From contig JAQGII010000180.1 in assembly GCA_028291305.1 (NCBI GenBank), forward strand, positions 1-15,394: a stretch of DNA of 15,394 nucleotides, in the 5' to 3' direction. This document shows, in pieces, positions 14,736-15,394 of the stretch (positions are counted from its first letter, which is position 1; each line of letters begins with the position of its first letter). The notes beneath the pieces are model-generated. The model was not told where the DNA came from, did no database searches, and worked only from the letters and a program-made list of their open reading frames with translations. Source of the stretch: Caulobacteraceae bacterium. GTDB taxonomy: Bacteria > Pseudomonadota > Alphaproteobacteria > Caulobacterales > Caulobacteraceae. Position numbers and translations under genes: made by a program.

Positions 14736-15079
14736 AATTTCAATGACTTTGCTATGCGGCTGGCTCATCGATCGGGGCCTTCCTAATGCTGCTCGCCGAG
14801 CATGATGTGGCGCTGCACCAGAAGCGACCTCGCGGCTGGGAACTCGCTATCGATCCAGACCTCGGCAAGTGCCTCCGCGCACCGCCGATCTGGCTGGCGG
14901 ATTGATCTCCAGAAGGTTTCGCAATCAAGCGGTTGAATTCGCTGATGTCCGCGACGCGAACCAGAGCCACCGGCCGCGGCCTTCTGCTCTTGATCCACTG
15001 GCCAGAGAGGGCGGCGGGACCACCGGATAAGGTCGCCGCCTTCAAGGCTGGCAGGATTGATCGAGCCCCGGGCCTGACC
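14736..15079. other. Accessory stretch between tRNA-Gly and the toxin-antitoxin promoter
   Basis: About 340 bases without an intact gene. It holds the frameshifted minus-strand remnant annotated separately. I see no terminator for the tRNA, no second copy of the tRNA 3' end in the window, and no integrase fragment. The early part (AAATTTCAATGACTTTGC) is more AT-rich than the chromosome on the left. Confidence 0.5.
14783..15045 (-). pseudogene. Frameshifted remnant of an unrecognised protein gene
   Basis: On the minus strand one frame reads a protein-like stretch from 15045 (TTG) to about 14920, with SGGPAALSGQWIKSRRPRPV and ALVRVADISEFNRLIA. Just there the protein-like character moves to another frame, which reads ETFWRSIRQPDRRCAEALAE, VWIDSEFPAARSLLVQRHIM and LGEQH before a stop at 14783. 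Joined, this is about 85-90 residues of ordinary, non-repetitive protein sequence with well-placed Trp and Phe, which the antisense and other frames lack. The simplest reading is one ancestral gene with an indel near 14920. The upstream frame stays open a further 18 codons, with no good start. I do not recognise the family; position after a tRNA suggests mobile-element origin. Coincidence is possible. Confidence 0.4.
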
Positions 15080-15107
15080 TTGACTCGGTTTCGTTATGGC
15101 CTAGATA
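15080..15107 (+). promoter_or_regulatory. Promoter of the toxin-antitoxin operon
   Basis: TTGACTC (15080-15086) and CCTAGATA (15100-15107) are 13 bases apart, close to the Caulobacter pattern TTGACGS-N10-14-GCTANAWC. The -35 contains GACTC (15082-15086), a GANTC methylation site. The -10 runs into the operator. Confidence 0.55.
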
Positions 15108-15130
15108 GACTGGTCTGAAGACTAGTCTAT
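15105..15130. promoter_or_regulatory. Palindromic operator of the antitoxin
   Basis: ATAGACTGGTCT and AGACTAGTCTAT form a 12-base inverted repeat with a 2-base spacer and one mismatch. Each arm holds a ten-base palindrome, AGACTRGTCT, so there are two adjacent sites. It overlaps the -10 and ends 11 bases before the antitoxin ATG, as expected for autorepression by a Phd/YefM-type antitoxin and its toxin complex. Confidence 0.75.
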
Positions 15131-15141
15131 TAGAGGTCATC

Positions 15142-15381
15142 ATGCATCGCGAAGTCGGCGCCTACGACGCCAAGACCCACCTTCCGCAACTTTTGCGCGA
15201 GGTGGGGCATGGCGATCGCATCACCATCACCGTGCGGGGCAAGCCGGTCGCCGACCTCGTGCCTACCCAGCAGACCGTCGGGCGCGCCGGAGACTCGGTT
15301 CGCGCCATGCAGCAGTTCGACCTGGTGAAGGGCGTCGATCCTGAGGCCGTCGCCGACTGGATCCAGGAAGGCCGTCGATGA
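15142..15381 (+). CDS. Antitoxin of the Phd/YefM (prevent-host-death) family
   Basis: A 79-residue protein whose first 45 residues match the Phd/YefM DNA-binding fold: VGAYDAKTHLPQLLREVGHGDRITITVRGKPVADLVP. The rest (QFDLVKGVDPEAVADWIQEGRR) is a helical, charged tail of the kind that wraps and inhibits the toxin. It should repress its own promoter by binding the palindrome at 15105-15130. ATG 15142 has GAGG 6 bases upstream. The stop overlaps the next gene by ATGA, the usual coupling of antitoxin and toxin. Such antitoxins are often called VapB when paired with a PIN-domain toxin, which the visible toxin start suggests. Confidence 0.93.
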   Translation: MHREVGAYDAKTHLPQLLREVGHGDRITITVRGKPVADLVPTQQTVGRAGDSVRAMQQFDLVKGVDPEAVADWIQEGRR

Positions 15382-15394
15382 GCTTTGTGCTCGA
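15378..15394 (+). CDS. Toxin of the toxin-antitoxin pair, first codons only (likely PIN-domain VapC)
   Basis: Only ATG and the next few codons are present (MSFVL, then a codon starting GA). PIN-domain VapC toxins commonly begin with a hydrophobic strand and then an Asp, and MSFVLD would fit if the sixth codon is GAY. The start overlaps the antitoxin stop by 4 bases. A Doc or RelE/ParE-like partner cannot be excluded from five codons; position and coupling support a toxin. Confidence 0.6.

Overview
The window is GC-rich with strong third-position G/C bias. Its genes (CheA/CheY/STAS, AsmA-type protein, argD-argF, FkbM methyltransferase, hslO, apaG-metZ, two-part dCTP deaminase, hybrid histidine kinase) look alphaproteobacterial, most like Caulobacteraceae (Caulobacter/Phenylobacterium type). 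This is judged from protein character, Caulobacter-like promoters (TTGAC-type -35, GCTA/CCTA-type -10), GANTC sites near starts and an EcfG-type promoter. The genus cannot be fixed by eye.

Layout. 1-1654 (minus): the start of a chemotaxis operon, STAS protein > CheY > CheA, with CheA running off the left edge. 1745-3823 (plus): a divergent AsmA-family protein. 3824-4109: a dense intergenic region holding a minus-strand terminator with a cUUCGg loop, a possible compact minus-strand sRNA, paired TGC-rich inverted repeats and an EcfG/SigT-like promoter. That promoter points at a stand-alone response regulator (4110-4505). 4612-6791 (plus): argD and argF, overlapping by 4 bases, behind a leader hairpin. 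They make an arginine biosynthesis pair, but ArgF has Asp where the family has its ornithine-site Cys. 6878-7777: an FkbM methyltransferase. 7848-8771: the redox chaperone Hsp33. 8800-10451 (minus): metZ then apaG, a methionine-biosynthesis operon.

10562-11611 (plus): a dCTP deaminase reading frame interrupted by an in-frame TAG at the junction of its two domains, probably a pseudogene. It converges, one base apart, on a minus-strand two-gene signalling operon (11613-14460): a soluble GAF-PAS-PAS hybrid histidine kinase and a single-domain response regulator whose start overlaps the kinase's end by 14 bases.

14661-14735 (plus) is tRNA-Gly(CCC) with encoded CCA. The DNA after it looks like accessory material: a frameshifted minus-strand remnant, then a Phd/YefM-type antitoxin with a clear palindromic operator over its promoter. 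Its partner toxin overlaps it by ATGA and is cut off at the right edge.

The best candidates for something new are the 3870-4050 regulatory cluster, the Cys-to-Asp change in ArgF, the split dCTP deaminase, and the tRNA-adjacent remnant plus toxin-antitoxin locus.
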